DNA of 64,000 bases from Haliclystus octoradiatus (taxonomy: Eukaryota; Cnidaria; Staurozoa; Stauromedusae; Haliclystidae): positions 6,509,243 to 6,573,242 of the forward strand of contig OU744449.1 in assembly GCA_916610825.1 (NCBI GenBank), given 5' to 3'. The position numbers were made by a program, and so were the translations under genes. Below the pieces are notes generated by a model. It was not told where the DNA came from. It did not search any database and saw only the letters and a list, made by a program, of their open reading frames with translations. Below, in pieces: positions 1 through 12,100 of the stretch (position 1 is the first letter of the stretch; every line of letters begins with the position of its first letter).

Positions 1-536
1 GTAACCCTTTTGTGAAACAAAACCTATTTTCACTATTTTTAAACGAATTTAACATAAAAGGTTTGACTGATTAGATCAATTTTCTCCTATAAATCTTCAC
101 GTCTTCGTCATAGTTTGCCTTTCTTCGAATCACAGATCCAGAGTTCTACTTTCGAATCACTTTCGATTCTTTCAAACGCTATGATTTTGATCTGTCTTGC
201 TTCTTGTTTCTGCTGTTTTTCAAACTTTTGACGGTTTTGTAGGACCTTTTGTTTCGGAATAGCCATATGACCAAACGAAATGACGCGAAAGGAGAAATGC
301 CTTTAATTATGATATTCTGAAATATTTATATATCATTGACGATGCTAACGTTATTCAAATTTTTATTTACAATTATTTAGAAATTTTGGGTTTTTGTTTT
401 TATCTATCATGATGTCCAAGTTGGTTTGGCTTGCTTGATCCAAACACGGGAGTTAGCCAATCAAATTACTAGAACAGCATTCGAAAATCTCTCGAGTTTT
501 ACAATATTCAATATTGTGTCCATTCAATACAACACA

Positions 537-813
537 CAGGCTGTCACAAAGTGTGAGATCCTGGGAACCTGGTTCCTGGAAGGCCAGCAGAAAATCAAAA
601 GGTTTACAATCTTATCACGATTATTTTCTTATTCAAAATTTATTATTTTTGGATTTCATGTTTGAAATCCATGATGCTTGCTTGAAAGTAGGTCAAATTT
701 CTGAAATGTTAAGATCAATTCTTCAAAACTATGAAGCATTCTGAATTCAATCCCAGAAGGTTTACAATCGAACAACACAGTTCCCGGAAGATCAAAAATT
801 TTGTGACACCCTG
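537..813. mobile_element. hAT MITE, CAGGGTCCGAC family (diverged copy)
   Basis: The ends are inverted repeats, CAGGCTGTCACAAAG on the left and the complement of CAGGGTGTCACAAAA on the right. The 8-bp flanks, acaacaca and aatacaca, match at 6 of 8 positions. The inside has the family signature of CCTGG and GGAAGGC blocks facing inward from each end. It lies in the RACGAP1-like intron 9. There is no coding capacity. Confidence 0.6.
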
Positions 814-1272
814 AATACACACCTTAATCTGGGGTATAAATTGGGGACAGTTGTTGTTCTGGACATTTCCTTCACTTTATTGACTTTTTTCTGTATCTCT
901 CCTTCATCTGTATCAATCTCTCGACCAATCAAGTTAATATTTTCTAAAGGGAAGAAATCAAACAAAATCAAAACTTATTAGGGCATTGCAGCGAGTCCCA
1001 GGAACTGGAACTAAAAGCAAAAGCTGAGTTCCAGAATTGCATTTTGTAAAATATTCCTGAAAATTTACATAAAATTTATAACTTTTTCTGTTTATAAAAC
1101 CATTATTTTCCCTTCCATTTATATTCATATTTCCGTTGAGAGTATTTTATTGAACAAATTCACCAAGCGCTGCCAATGTTCTCCAACTTCCACAATCACG
1201 GAATGTGTGAACACAACTTGAAGCAGACTAGGAAGGCTTCGATATTTGCAGTAAAACTTTTTTACTTAAAAA

Positions 1273-1442
1273 CAGGGTTTAATAAAATGGGGAATTATGG
1301 GAATGAGAGTTCCGGAAGGCTAGCACAAATTTAAAAGGAAGGGGAAGAAATAGCTGTATTCAAGTTTGCATGGTGTAATCATCCGAAAACTCTTGATGCA
1401 AAATTTAGAATCCCGGAAGGAAAAACATTTTATAGGACCCTG
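1273..1442. mobile_element. hAT MITE with perfect 8-bp target duplication
   Basis: A 170-bp element starts CAGGGTTTAATAAAATG and ends with the inverse, ATTTTATAGGACCCTG. It is flanked on both sides by the identical 8-mer cttaaaaa, as expected for the hAT superfamily. It lies only 48 bp beyond the donor of RACGAP1-like exon 9. The TTTAATAAAA end marks a subtype distinct from copies ending TCCGACAAAA. Confidence 0.85.
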
Positions 1443-1490
1443 CTTAAAAAAGCATATAAATTGGGCAAGAAGTATAAGGTTAACACATAC

Positions 1491-4400
1491 CTTCACTGGA
1501 AAAAGTTTTAATATGTTGTCTAGTAGGAGGTCTTCTGTTCTTCTGGGGTGTTGGTCTTGGGAATGATCGGTCTAGGCGTTCAGTAGGCACAACGTTTTTG
1601 CTTGGACTTCTCGAATATCTAGTTGTTACCTGCAGTAATAGAGATCAGAACATAACAATAAACAGTTACACGAATACCAAAATTTAAGAATATAAAGAGG
1701 GTGACAAAGATAGGTGATTGCTTACTGTCACTTCTCTGCTTTGCTCTTGAATTACTTTTGTTCTTTTGGAAAGGGAGTCCTATTGACAGACAAATAATAT
1801 TTATACAATCATAATCATTATAGATGTTAGCCTCTGTATAGTCCGCCTGCATATTGGCACCAAGTAGCGTTAAGCCTACTAAGCGTTTGTAGGTTCATAT
1901 TAAGTAAAAATATTCGTATGTGGATTCCTGTCATTGCTCAATTTTTTAAAGATACTTGTAAATGGTCTTGTTCTATTCACCTATTTTGTTAGCTAATAAG
2001 AGGAAACTATAAAAATATTTGTCCGGTTATGTAGGCTACTAGTAGAAAGAGCAATCAGCACGTTAAACTTGGCGCTAATACACAGGCAGTCTTTAACAAT
2101 AAAAAGTATATCTGTACGCAGGCTATCACCAGGGTACGACAAAAGGCTGCAGTTTTCTGGAATCATCTTTAGAGGCATCTCAACATTTTCTTCCCAATTT
2201 TATTGTTGAAGTTTGACCAATAAATCATAAAAATACTTCTATTTTTTCAGAATTTGAACAAACCTTCCAGAACCTAGAATTCCTACATTTGTCAGAATCT
2301 GGCTATCATTATGTAGGTTAAAGGACATTTAACAAATGAATTTAGGCTCTCTCATGATTAATTGAAGTGATATGATCTAGGACCCTTACTTGTTCTTCCT
2401 CTTCTTCTTCAATTGGTGGAGCAGAAGGACGAGACTGCAAAATAGAGTGGAAGTAGGTATAGGTATAAAATATAATTGATTGTGGTTAGCCTACACGATA
2501 CGTTGTTGCAACATATGTGGCAATGTAAGCAAAGAGAATAAAAAACAACTTGGAAATATTCAGAAACAGAGAGAATGGTTAAAAAGTTAGCAGCTTTGTC
2601 AAAATTAAATAGGTTGCTGATGTAATTTGGCATTTCGAATAAAATCAACAAGAGAGGTTGACTCACATTTCCTTATTTACTTCAACCAGGGACCACTCAG
2701 AGTTGGGATCCTGAGATCCTAGATCAAGGAAGAGTTATATCTCAAAATTACATATATCCATTTATCGTAAAAACTTAATCAGCTTACCGTAATAAGTTTG
2801 CAAAGTAATCAAAGCACTTAGTTCAACAAGATAAGGTAAACATTTTGAATTATTTATGAGGGGTTGTTAGGCCTATATGTACTATTTGCGAAGAAGGCTG
2901 TGAAACAAAAACTGAGCTTACTCTTTTCGATCTCCTTTTATGTTTTCCGTAAGCTTCATCCTAAAATAAAAAGTAGAAACAATATAACAATCACTGGTGT
3001 ATTATGACCTCAAATAAATTATTGATTATGATGTTCAACAACGAAAAAAATCGATTGGTAAATGTTTCTTATAATCTTTTCAATATTGAATATCATTTTT
3101 AACTAGTTTGAGAAAAATTTGAATATTTACGACACAAAAATAAAACGAAAATAGACGCTTAAAAAACGTTGATATATACTTCATTTTTTATCGATCGGCT
3201 TCAAACTTTTACCAATCAAATGTTTCCAGTCGCTATACATCAGAATCAATCATTTGTTTGAAAAATATTTTTTAGTAGAAGCCCCTATTATGACTAATAT
3301 GCCTATTAATTGGGGAATTAGGGTTGATTTGATAAGAATATGTGTGTGCTACCGACATTGTAGCCTATCTAAGAATTTTGCTATCCAAAGTGTCTTAAGT
3401 TGAGAAATCTATGTTTGTATATGCACCTATGTTAGTTTCTCCAAATTATAAAGGAACTTTATTGGGCCAGAGACAGTTGTGTGGACAGTGTCAGACAAAA
3501 CAGCTAACGTTCTGGAATCCTATGGATATTCTCCATCCTTTCTTTTGGATATTATGGAGGTTTAGCTTATGAATCAAAAAATTTCTTCTGATTTGATCTA
3601 GCCTTTCAAAATATAGTATGAAATTTTTGATATTTGCAATGGCCTCTCTATGTGCGGGTGTTTAGATCTAGGACTACGATATTTCTAGAGCAATTTCACT
3701 TTTCAGATAGACAGAGACAGAAACGATCCTGTTTTGGTACATTAAATAATTTATATTTTCAAACCATAAACTTTCTTTCATATGAACTATTTTGTCAATT
3801 TTAGTTTTAAAAAATACAGGCATTTTCTTTTCAAGAACATTTACCGATTCAATATTTATAGCCAACTGAAATGGCTTTAATATAAAATAATAATATTAAT
3901 TAATTGATAATTTAAAATGTATTTATTTAATTAATTCCAATTCAATCTGTTTCATCCTACCAGAACTTCGTCTTCTGTATCAAAACTATAATCTGATGCT
4001 GATAAGATTGATGTGGTTGATTCTTCAATGGCAAAGCTACATAAATGCAATTGAAGCAAGCATAAGTACTACGCAATTGAATTGGCAATGTAGCACCGTC
4101 AGACAGTGTAGCATAATTGTATCCCTACTTTTAATACAGTCAAACTTATTTATGTTCTAGTTTCGGTGCAGTTGAAAATTATGACACCAATGCAAGGCGG
4201 AATGTTCAATGAGGATGGAAGAATATAATCTTAATTGTGTTTGTGTACATAAATGCTTAATATTTAGAGGGAACCAGCAAATTAAAGTAATGTTTAAAAG
4301 CTAATGTTCAACTTATGTACCAACTTATAATTTAGTCTCCATAACATGGACGTAAAAAATATTTTATATTACATAGGAAGTAATCAAACATTTGATTACT

Positions 4401-5237
4401 AATTTTGTATTTACCTAGATTTCAGTAAGAAATTCAGAGGGTTATACATTCAATACCAACAACGATGTCAGATAAAAATTGGAATTAAAAAGAAAAATAT
4501 TATTCAAACCTTTGGTCTTGATAGGCTTGGTATAAATCCTTATTTGATTGATACTGGCTTAGTCTCATCAAAGTTTGTTTTTCATTATCACTCAAATCAT
4601 TGACTTTATCTTTATCAAGTAAAATGTCTTTGATCAATGATAAATCGTATTTCTAAAAACAACCCAACACATAATTTAAATGATCTATGTTTTACCCGTT
4701 TGGCTCACAATTTGAAAAACGCTTAATAACTTACAAGGTGGCTTGCTTCTGCTTCAGCTTTCTGTCTTTTTTTTATTTCGTTGTCTAGTTGACCACGGAT
4801 ATGTTTCAGTTTCAACTCAAATTGATCTCTTTCAGTCTAGAAACATCAAAAATTCAGATGTGAAAAATAAATGGGTGGAATAGTTGGAAATTTCACGTGG
4901 ACAGTAAGTAATTGTCTTGAATTAAGACCGTCTTAGACGAAACAGAATGTCAAACCAACCTTTAACTTGGCAGCCTGCTGCTTCAAAAGAACTCTTTCTT
5001 GGTCTGAAAACATCCATTTTTTACGGCAGTCTTCTTGCTGTTTTACAAATTTGATAAATTCTATAAACAGAAACAGAAAAGAAAATGAAAGTACAACGAT
5101 ATTAACAAATCATTTGGAGCGATAAAATAGTTGTCAAATAAACTTTTGTAACCTCCTTCAATTCCTTCAGTAAGAATGTTAGTTCTTCGGACGACATCGT
5201 CAAATGTTTTCAAAACAGTATTAACGTTATTTGCCAT
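1491..5237 (-). CDS. RACGAP1: RACGAP1-like (MgcRacGAP/CYK-4) Rho GTPase-activating protein, 5' nine exons only
   Basis: Exons read leftward: 5153-5237, 4960-5060, 4735-4836, 4510-4652, 3961-4036, 2922-2960, 2390-2434, 1726-1779 and 1491-1629. All joins are GT-AG and keep one frame, giving 261 residues plus one base. The start is the first ATG (MANNV). The N-terminus matches RACGAP1: a VVRR..IL.EG stretch, then DCRKKW, then a coiled coil with LKLKHIRGQ and EIKKRQKAEAEA. Next come an S-rich stretch (ILSASDYSFD), a basic stretch (KHKRRSKR) and an acidic EEEEEE run. Two exons are only 39 and 45 bp. In this family the coiled coil binds the kinesin MKLP1 to form centralspindlin, which directs RhoA at the cleavage furrow. 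The C1 and RhoGAP domains are not in the window; intron 9 runs off the left edge. Frame continuity and family match make the call firm. Splice sites were read by eye. Confidence 0.9.
2130..2301. mobile_element. hAT MITE, CAGGGTCCGAC family
   Basis: A 172-bp element with left end CAGGGTACGACAAAAG and right end (inverse) CAGATTCTGACAAATG. The 8-bp flanks gctatcac and gctatcat differ at one base. It sits in the RACGAP1-like intron between exons 7 and 8 and has no coding capacity. A further possible left end of the family (CAGTGTCAGACAAAAC) lies at 3486, but I could not place its right end. Confidence 0.75.
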
Positions 5238-5289
5238 GACGAATAAGTTTATACCATAAAAAAGCTGCACGAATTAATACAATCAATCT

Positions 5290-5430
5290 TTGCAAGAGAA
5301 AACGTTACCAACTAGTCGCCATTCGAACTCCCTCATCGTTTTCGAACAAACCGCGCGCACAGGAAGTTACCAAAAACAGCCAATGAAATGCGAGATTCAT
5401 AGACATGTGACAGCGAGTGACGTCACCTTC
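5290..5430. promoter_or_regulatory. Likely RACGAP1-like promoter: TTCGAA x2, ETS core, CCAAT, CRE
   Basis: Just upstream of the RACGAP1-like start (minus strand) are TTCGAA at 5322-5327 and 5341-5346, GGAA (ETS core) at 5362-5365, CCAAT at 5380-5384 and a perfect CRE palindrome TGACGTCA at 5418-5425. The stretch is richer in CpG than its surroundings. In known G2/M genes a CHR element (TTYGAA type) with a CCAAT box some 30 bp upstream binds DREAM/B-MYB and NF-Y. The order here fits that plan for the minus-strand gene. The transcription start itself is not visible. Confidence 0.5.
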
Positions 5431-6742
5431 AAGATGTCATTGGTAAGTAACAACAAATACCAGCTGGCCTTTTTCTTCACAATAAAATTGTTGTTTCTCA
5501 AGATCACTTGATAATAATAATAAATAATATACCATGAATTTTGCCAATTTGAAAGTAACTTTGTAATGTATATGCATTCTAAGGAACACATATAGTTAGC
5601 AACTCAATCAAACAGTGTACAGTGGACCTACCTACTGTCACTCACATATACCATTGAGCAGTGGAACATGACTACAAGGATAATATTTGATTGAAAAAAA
5701 TGGTTGGTTTGAAGTACTTTGACCTTCCAGCTTCCAAATCTCTTATTATTGATATTACTCAACATGTGGGCTACAAATAATTAACCACGTTGCACATTTT
5801 TGAGGCAGTGTATTTGATTGACAGAAGTAACATGCAATTAGAATTAGAACACTAATCTTCCCTGGTCCATTGTTTGCGGATGTTTTGTTCACGTGCCATT
5901 CAATAATGGAAAAAGGTCTATCGATTTCAAAATGATTTCAATAAATAGTAATAGAAATGGTATCACCCTATTGAGACACTACGATGCTACGCGCAAAATT
6001 ACAAATGTTCTTTTATTTCTAGAGGGGTGGCTTGTTTGCTACAGAGCAGTGATGGAAAATGCTTATTAATGATCTCAGATGCAACACTGGAGATTCATTT
6101 CATTGTTAACATAATCCATAACAGCCTTCTGTTCCATAATGCCTGTCATCGAAGTATGATAATGAGTTAACCTTCACAGAATTGAGCTCCAGCATATCAT
6201 TTGAGCTACTCCCATTACTTCAAGAAGCAAATAATAAAAATAAGCAACAAGTGAAAACCCAACAATCTTTTTTTCTTATATCGATTAGAGAGTTTACATT
6301 TATTCAAGATATATATATTCAACATTATGCATGAATATAGGTCTATTATTTCAATCCTAAAGTTAAATGTATCTAGTCGCGTAGTCGAAACATTGAATTT
6401 ATAGAGTATTATAAATGAATTGTGAATACAGTCGCCTAATATCATGTCATTGCTGAACTGTCTTTAGCTGGGATTATGTAATATATAATAATGTAATAAG
6501 ATGTAAATAACGAAATGCAAAATATGAACCAATGTATACTAAGTTCAACTAACCAACCAAACAAAGCATCTGATGATAGGAAGGTCAATACCACCACCAA
6601 CTCTCAAATACAGTAAATATATGATTTTTGTGAATAAATATGTATGATCTACCTTGAACCATATAAAATGTATATAATTGTTATAATGTAACACTATTAA
6701 TCAATCCATTAATGGAGCATGATGAATTATGCTTGAAATCTT
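5431..6742. other. Spacer between RACGAP1-like and SLC32-like genes
   Basis: No coding exon is supported here. A short ATG-TCA-TTG followed by a donor-like gtaagta at 5431-5448 could be a divergent first exon sharing the RACGAP1-like promoter, but I found no partner exon. A SINE-related piece lies at 6014-6115. The right end should hold the 3' untranslated region of the SLC32-like gene. Confidence 0.5.
6014..6115 (-). mobile_element. Fragment of tRNA-derived SINE (tRNA-distal end)
   Basis: The start TTCTAGAGGGGTGGCT and the following GAGCAGTGATG block match the left ends of the two longer SINE copies at 18744 and 31997. The tRNA-like half with A and B boxes is missing. It is a short diverged relic. 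Confidence 0.5.
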
Positions 6743-8467
6743 CTATGCGCCAACAGCAATTCCCATAAGGGAATAATACGATCCACCAATCCCAACAATA
6801 ACACAAATAGCCATCAACAAAATATGAAAGACAACTGATAATTTACTAAGATGACGCCAGAATAGACTCAAATAAAAAGTTATTGGAAACACAATGGATA
6901 CTAATGTACCTCTGATATTACCAATGAAACTGACGATAAGACCAAATTGCGATACCGAAACAGAAACGAAAACAATAAGCAGCATAACAATAAGTCTTGA
7001 CAAGATAATCCATCCCCAAAAACTTGGTTTTCCTTTCTTAAAAATCGTAAAATATGGAGCAGAATAACGATCAATCATCTCGAAAACAACAAATAAACTC
7101 ATTGGAGCATTGAAAAATAAATTTATAGCAGTCAAAACATTGACTATAAATGCCACTATCAAATTCGCACTCAAGTTTCTTGTTACTGATTGGTCGACCA
7201 ATATACCAAACGTTAATGCACCGGCAACGCCAAAAAGTATTTTCATTATGATATTAATAGAGAATGCAGCGGTTAACATCTTTGTAGCTGAAGATGGATA
7301 TTTCATACTACCTTCAATGGCAGGAACACTTTGATGGAAATTATATGAATTCAAAATGACACCATAGGCAATAGTGATATATTGAATAGAAGGCATGAGA
7401 GGTATATTATCTGTCGACCAGATCGATGCTTGGCTAAAAAGGTATACATATGAAGTTATTAGGGCAATTGTATATGCTATAAGTGCAACAAAACCAAGCC
7501 ACGATAAAATCGATACTTTTGTGATAAAAAATGTCGGTAAAGCAGCAGCAGCCCATATCAATATCCATATTTGTGATGTGAATGGACTACTATCATTCGG
7601 AAAGAGATCTGACGTCATTTGTCCAAGTAGAACAAAACAATAGACATCTGTAACAACTCCAGATATTGTTAACATTTTGAAAATTGTTTCGCCATACCGT
7701 GGAAATGCTCCAGCACCAATTTCAATATAAGATGCATATATTCTTTTTTTGAGTCTTGGTGGCCTTTTTGAAGTTTGATATTGACATTTAACTAATAAAA
7801 TAGTACCATACCATGACAAAAGACCTAACAGTACAATTAAAATTACATTGATAATACCTCCTTTAACAATGATAAATGGCATTGCTAACATAGAAATACC
7901 CTGTATCATAGAAAGTGAATTAAAACATGTTAAAAATGTTGATGCACTTCTATCAAATGATGGGATGTCAGCAAGCGACCATGTAAACGCAAAAGTGCGT
8001 TGCATAGCAAGTGTAGAATTCATCTGTCCAATTGCATGTATTGTAGTAGACATTGTATTTTGCATTTTATATATTGATGACATAAATGCAGATTGACCCT
8101 GTGAGAAACTGCTTGTTGTCCCTTTACTTGTTGGATATGCTGATTTGGAGCGTCCACCAACAAGGCGACTTTTTTCAGACACATTAGTGTTGCCACCTTC
8201 TGGAATACTAGAATCTGGTTTGTAGCTTGTACTGTAGCTCCCATAACTATAATGTGGATCTCCACCATGAGAGAAACTCACATGACGTTGACCTGCACCA
8301 AGTGAAAATGTTGTATCACGAAATGATACGCCGTGCTCTCGTTGAACTGACTGAGACATAGAATGCATATGGTCATCAAATTCACTATCATTTCCAGCAT
8401 GGTCTTCGTCGCCAAAATACGAGCCATCATCTTCAAATTCAGCTGTACTTTCTTTTCTATTTGCCAT
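6743..8467 (-). CDS. SLC32/VIAAT-like amino-acid transporter, intronless
   Basis: A single open frame of 574 aa. The ATG at 8467 is chosen because it has a good context (AGAATGG) and the in-frame triplet six codons upstream is TTG, not ATG. Residues 1-170 are hydrophilic, Ser/His/Gly-rich and acidic near the start, as in the cytosolic N-terminus of VIAAT. From about residue 176 there are nine to eleven hydrophobic spans of the amino acid/auxin permease fold. Family-like blocks include SMIQGISMLAMPF in the first span, SYIEIGAGAFPRYG, VPAIEGSMKYPS and, late in the protein, FIGNIRGTLVSIVFP. Known relatives load GABA or glycine into synaptic vesicles. The substrate here is not shown; other AAAP members are possible. 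The lack of introns contrasts with 9-14 exons in every neighbour and suggests a retrocopy or lineage intron loss. It is divergent from the DBF4-like gene, starts about 650 bp apart. Confidence 0.85.
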   Translation of the reverse strand: MANRKESTAEFEDDGSYFGDEDHAGNDSEFDDHMHSMSQSVQREHGVSFRDTTFSLGAGQRHVSFSHGGDPHYSYGSYSTSYKPDSSIPEGGNTNVSEKSRLVGGRSKSAYPTSKGTTSSFSQGQSAFMSSIYKMQNTMSTTIHAIGQMNSTLAMQRTFAFTWSLADIPSFDRSASTFLTCFNSLSMIQGISMLAMPFIIVKGGIINVILIVLLGLLSWYGTILLVKCQYQTSKRPPRLKKRIYASYIEIGAGAFPRYGETIFKMLTISGVVTDVYCFVLLGQMTSDLFPNDSSPFTSQIWILIWAAAALPTFFITKVSILSWLGFVALIAYTIALITSYVYLFSQASIWSTDNIPLMPSIQYITIAYGVILNSYNFHQSVPAIEGSMKYPSSATKMLTAAFSINIIMKILFGVAGALTFGILVDQSVTRNLSANLIVAFIVNVLTAINLFFNAPMSLFVVFEMIDRYSAPYFTIFKKGKPSFWGWIILSRLIVMLLIVFVSVSVSQFGLIVSFIGNIRGTLVSIVFPITFYLSLFWRHLSKLSVVFHILLMAICVIVGIGGSYYSLMGIAVGA

Positions 8468-9115
8468 TCTTGAGTATACGATCAAAAACTAAACTAGAAT
8501 ATCTCACTGTACTATGCACGTGAAGTGTTTAGCTGTAGAAAGGTGTTGCAAATCCATTCAATATGACTCAAGGTGAAAGGGTCCTACCTGTAACTGCGAT
8601 GCGATATCCAGATATCCAATGTCATGCATGGGTGTCACCGATATTAGTGCATGAAAACCGGTCTCACCTCAGGAATTATAATTGTAGCATTGATTCCTGT
8701 TCAAGTCAGTGGTTTACACAAGTATTGTCGTGCTCTGATAACGAAAATATGAAATGTAAAATGACTAAAACGTGTAATATATGTAGAAAAAAAACAAGCA
8801 TGATTTTCTATAAATCAACAAAAATGTGTAAACAAATCAGTGAGGCTGCTACATAAGCAATGGCAAGTAACGAGATCAACCTCTTTTCCGCAATACCTAA
8901 TTTTGGCGGCAAAGCGAACACTGTCGATGTTTTCTATTTTCAACTTTCTTTCCTCCATGTTTTTTTAGCTTTTCTTTTAAATTTGTTTACTATTATTTCA
9001 ATCCCTTCCTTTATAAATCGACCCTTAATTTGTAACTGGATTTTCGATTGAGACTTGTCAGTTAAATATCTGTATGTATTGCGCCATGGTGTGATTGTAA
9101 AATAAAATCGAAGAG
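8468..9115. promoter_or_regulatory. Divergent spacer with E2F-like site (8902-8913)
   Basis: This 648-bp spacer separates the divergent starts of the SLC32-like and DBF4-like genes. TTTGGCGGCAAA at 8902-8913 is one base from the palindromic E2F consensus TTTGGCGGGAAA and lies 203 bp before the DBF4-like ATG. DBF4 is an S-phase gene, so E2F control is expected, but binding is inferred. A 97-codon frame at 8563-8856 shows no family match or splice partner and is not called. Confidence 0.45.
9074..9094 (+). promoter_or_regulatory. Short upstream ORF before DBF4-like start
   Basis: Two in-frame ATGs (9074 and 9086) share the stop TGA at 9092-9094, encoding MYCAMV. The second lies in a strong context, GCGCCATGG. 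The main ATG follows 21 bases after the stop. If the mRNA starts upstream of 9074, this short frame would be read first and could damp translation. The transcription start is unknown. Confidence 0.35.
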
Positions 9116-12100
9116 ATGAAAAGTAAACGCTTAGCAAGCCCTACTTCAACAAAACAAGCAACGTTCTCAGCTGTTAGGAAAAGTCCAAGGCTGCAAGGAA
9201 AAGATGACAGTACAAGAAGGAGTCCAAGATTTCGTAAGTTGAAGGCTGCCCCGTATCGTCCCATATATTTGTGATTACTATCCTCACTTTCTACTTTCCT
9301 ATTTCAATGAGTTGGCATTTTATATTTCTACTGTAATTTAATTGATGATGACTAATTTAGTTTTAATTATAATATAAAAGTACTTATGTGGCCTTTGCTA
9401 ATAATGTCTTTGCTAATTGAATTACATGTAGTCCTATCTACTAGTACATTTCAAATTTCTACAAAGACATTGTGGACCAAGCCGCAGAAAAAAGATTTCA
9501 ATATTGATCTGGATCCTTCCTTTCTGGCCCCACAATAGGGGATTCTCACCAAAAAATTATTGCCAATTTTTCCTCGTAAATCTATTCAAGTACCCTTAAA
9601 AGTATTGAGTCCAAGATATTTTTTAAAATTATTAAGAAATGAGTATGTAATTAATGATTGAAAATCATTAACAAATTACACGGGAAAAATTGACTTATTT
9701 GGCGTGACACCACTGTGACGTCAATATTCAGCCGAACCGCGCGGTCTGAACAGTTCTTACCATAAAATGAGCTGCAATTCTTCAAAATTCGCACAAATAA
9801 TGATTAAATACGCTACTGTCAATATCAATATGTCCTTTTAAAATACCTGTAAAATAAAAACAAATAAGTGTTGAGATTTTCACAGATAACAATCTGCACG
9901 TTCATCTTGGTACGATGGTAATATTTGCTTTTTTAATTCCAAGTGAAGGTATGATATGGTTTTGATGCCTTAAAGATAGAATATTTTTAGTATTTTAGAT
10001 ATTGGAAGTAATTTGTGGACATATCCTGGGCACTGATTTAGAGGATATGACATAACAGGTTGATCACATAGATTCCACAATTTCTACCACAAATTCAAGA
10101 TTAACAAAAACATGCAATATTCGTAACTTAAACCCTCTGTAAGTGAACTTTTCTTACAATTCAAAAAATTTACTTCACCTGACATGTTTATTTGAGATCT
10201 GTTTTGTGTATGTGTGCAACAAAATTACGTCACATGCCTCATTAGCATAATCCAGCTGTGCGACAATTGTCTCTTTTAAATTTTCAAAATACCAATTTTC
10301 TGGCTTTGAAAATGAATGGATAGAAATTTCATAAAAAATTTCTAACGACTATTATTATGAGGAGATAAAATAGGCCTACTACATAATTATGTGAAAACCC
10401 AATATTGTTTTTTCCTTTCGTAGACACTTTTAAAATGCTTTTTTGAACTTCAGAACCAGATTTTTAGGCTGCTTTTCAGAATAGAATCTGCTTCTGTCAA
10501 CGATGGAATAAAAGGGAGAAAAATTATATCGTTGATGTAAGAAGTAGATTCCTGAACAGATGACAAATCCCACTTTACCTTCTGTTGCGTTTATAATTCT
10601 AAACTTATGTTTCTAAAAGCAACCAATTACTGTCTTTGATGATATGCATAGGTCTATCCATTAATTCCATAGGCAGTCTTTCATAACACATTGCTATTCC
10701 TAATATGTATCGGAACTCTTTGATGTTATATATGAACTTTCAACATGTGCTCCAAGAATTAATTGTTCTGATTCATTTATTGTTTACTATTTCGTTATCA
10801 TTTCTGCTTACAGAAAATGAGTCAAAAGGTCGTCGCAAGCTAGATTTTAAAAATGCAGGTCCTTTATATGGAAAAAAGTTTTACCTTGACTTGCATGGAT
10901 ATAAAAAACTTGCATACATAGAAAACACTATCAAACTTCTTGGTGGGGTAAGCATATTTTTTTTTTAATTTTAAATTTTTCTATCAAGTGAGTAATATAG
11001 GCCATGCCATTGTTCAGGGTCCGACAAAAGTAGGATTCCTTGAGTCCTATATTCCAGAAGGTTGGAACGTATAATCGGATCGGATATCCTATAAAAACAT
11101 ATATTAGCATTTTTTTTTTCAAAAATATATATGGCTACCAAAGTACCAATTCTATAACCCCGAAGGTAGAGCCATCTCAGAATATTCAGCCTGGGTGATT
11201 AATTTGCAACTATTCGGCCATTTGATCGAATATCAATGAACTGTTCGACTGCATTTTGGCATTATTTGGTCTTTCAGAACGATTAAATCAATTAAGAAAT
11301 TTGATCTCCCATTTAATAATTTGAAAATAGGCCTACTTCATTTTAACAAACGTTGAAATCCTTTGTGCTATTCAATGTTCTACATTTCTCATTTTTTCAC
11401 TCCAGTTGTTATAATTTTGATGTGATGTGAGCTATGATATTTTTTGGAAATAATCCAAATAAACCTAAGTAGAGCTACCGAATACAATAAATTATTATTC
11501 AATTCTCGATTAAAACTACATAACCAAATAGTTTGGATAAAGTTGTAATATTGTAGTTTTCATAAATATTAAACCTCATTTCCCTCCAACTTTTGACTCA
11601 TGGTTACGTAAGTGACCTTGAGTCTATGCTGTCATGGTGGAAACGTTTTCATTTCATTTTTGACTAAATCTATTGTTCTTTTGAAATAACGTTCAACACA
11701 CTGCTTTGCGTGCTAACAAAGGTCGAACAAAAAACGATTGCGCAAGAAACACCATTTTATTGTTAAAAATACAATAGGCATGCTGTGTGATTATTCCAAA
11801 TTTTTAGCCAAATTTTTTTGACAAAATTTTTTTTCCATTGCCGGCCATGATGGCCGACTCGCAGCTTAGCGAGATTACAATTGCATTATTAAATGAAATG
11901 TTTTCTAATACTCCTGGATTAGTTTACATCGTGATTATCTCTTCATTGGTAGAACACATGATTGTTTTCTTCTTCTCGTCATTTGAAATGGTTAATGAAA
12001 GATTTTAATCGTTCTGTAACATCACTATTTGAGGTGAAACTTCGAAGATAATTGTTGTTGTGTTTTGACCATGAGAACTTTTGAACCGACAATTCATCAT

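Noticed and set aside
1141-1260. Minus-strand frame reading YRSLPSLLQVVFTHS, faintly like the C-terminal part of hAT transposases
   Set aside because: The similarity covers few residues and needs gaps. The neighbouring MITEs make it tempting but do not support a call.
5431-5448. ATG-TCA-TTG followed by gtaagta as a divergent first exon
   Set aside because: No downstream exon on the plus strand fits before the SLC32-like gene.
8468-8485. Six-codon N-terminal extension of the SLC32-like frame
   Set aside because: Its first codon is TTG, not ATG. The ATG at 8467 is the proper start.
8563-8856. 97-codon plus-strand frame between the divergent genes
   Set aside because: It has no recognisable family, domain or splice partner, and lies in the divergent promoter spacer.
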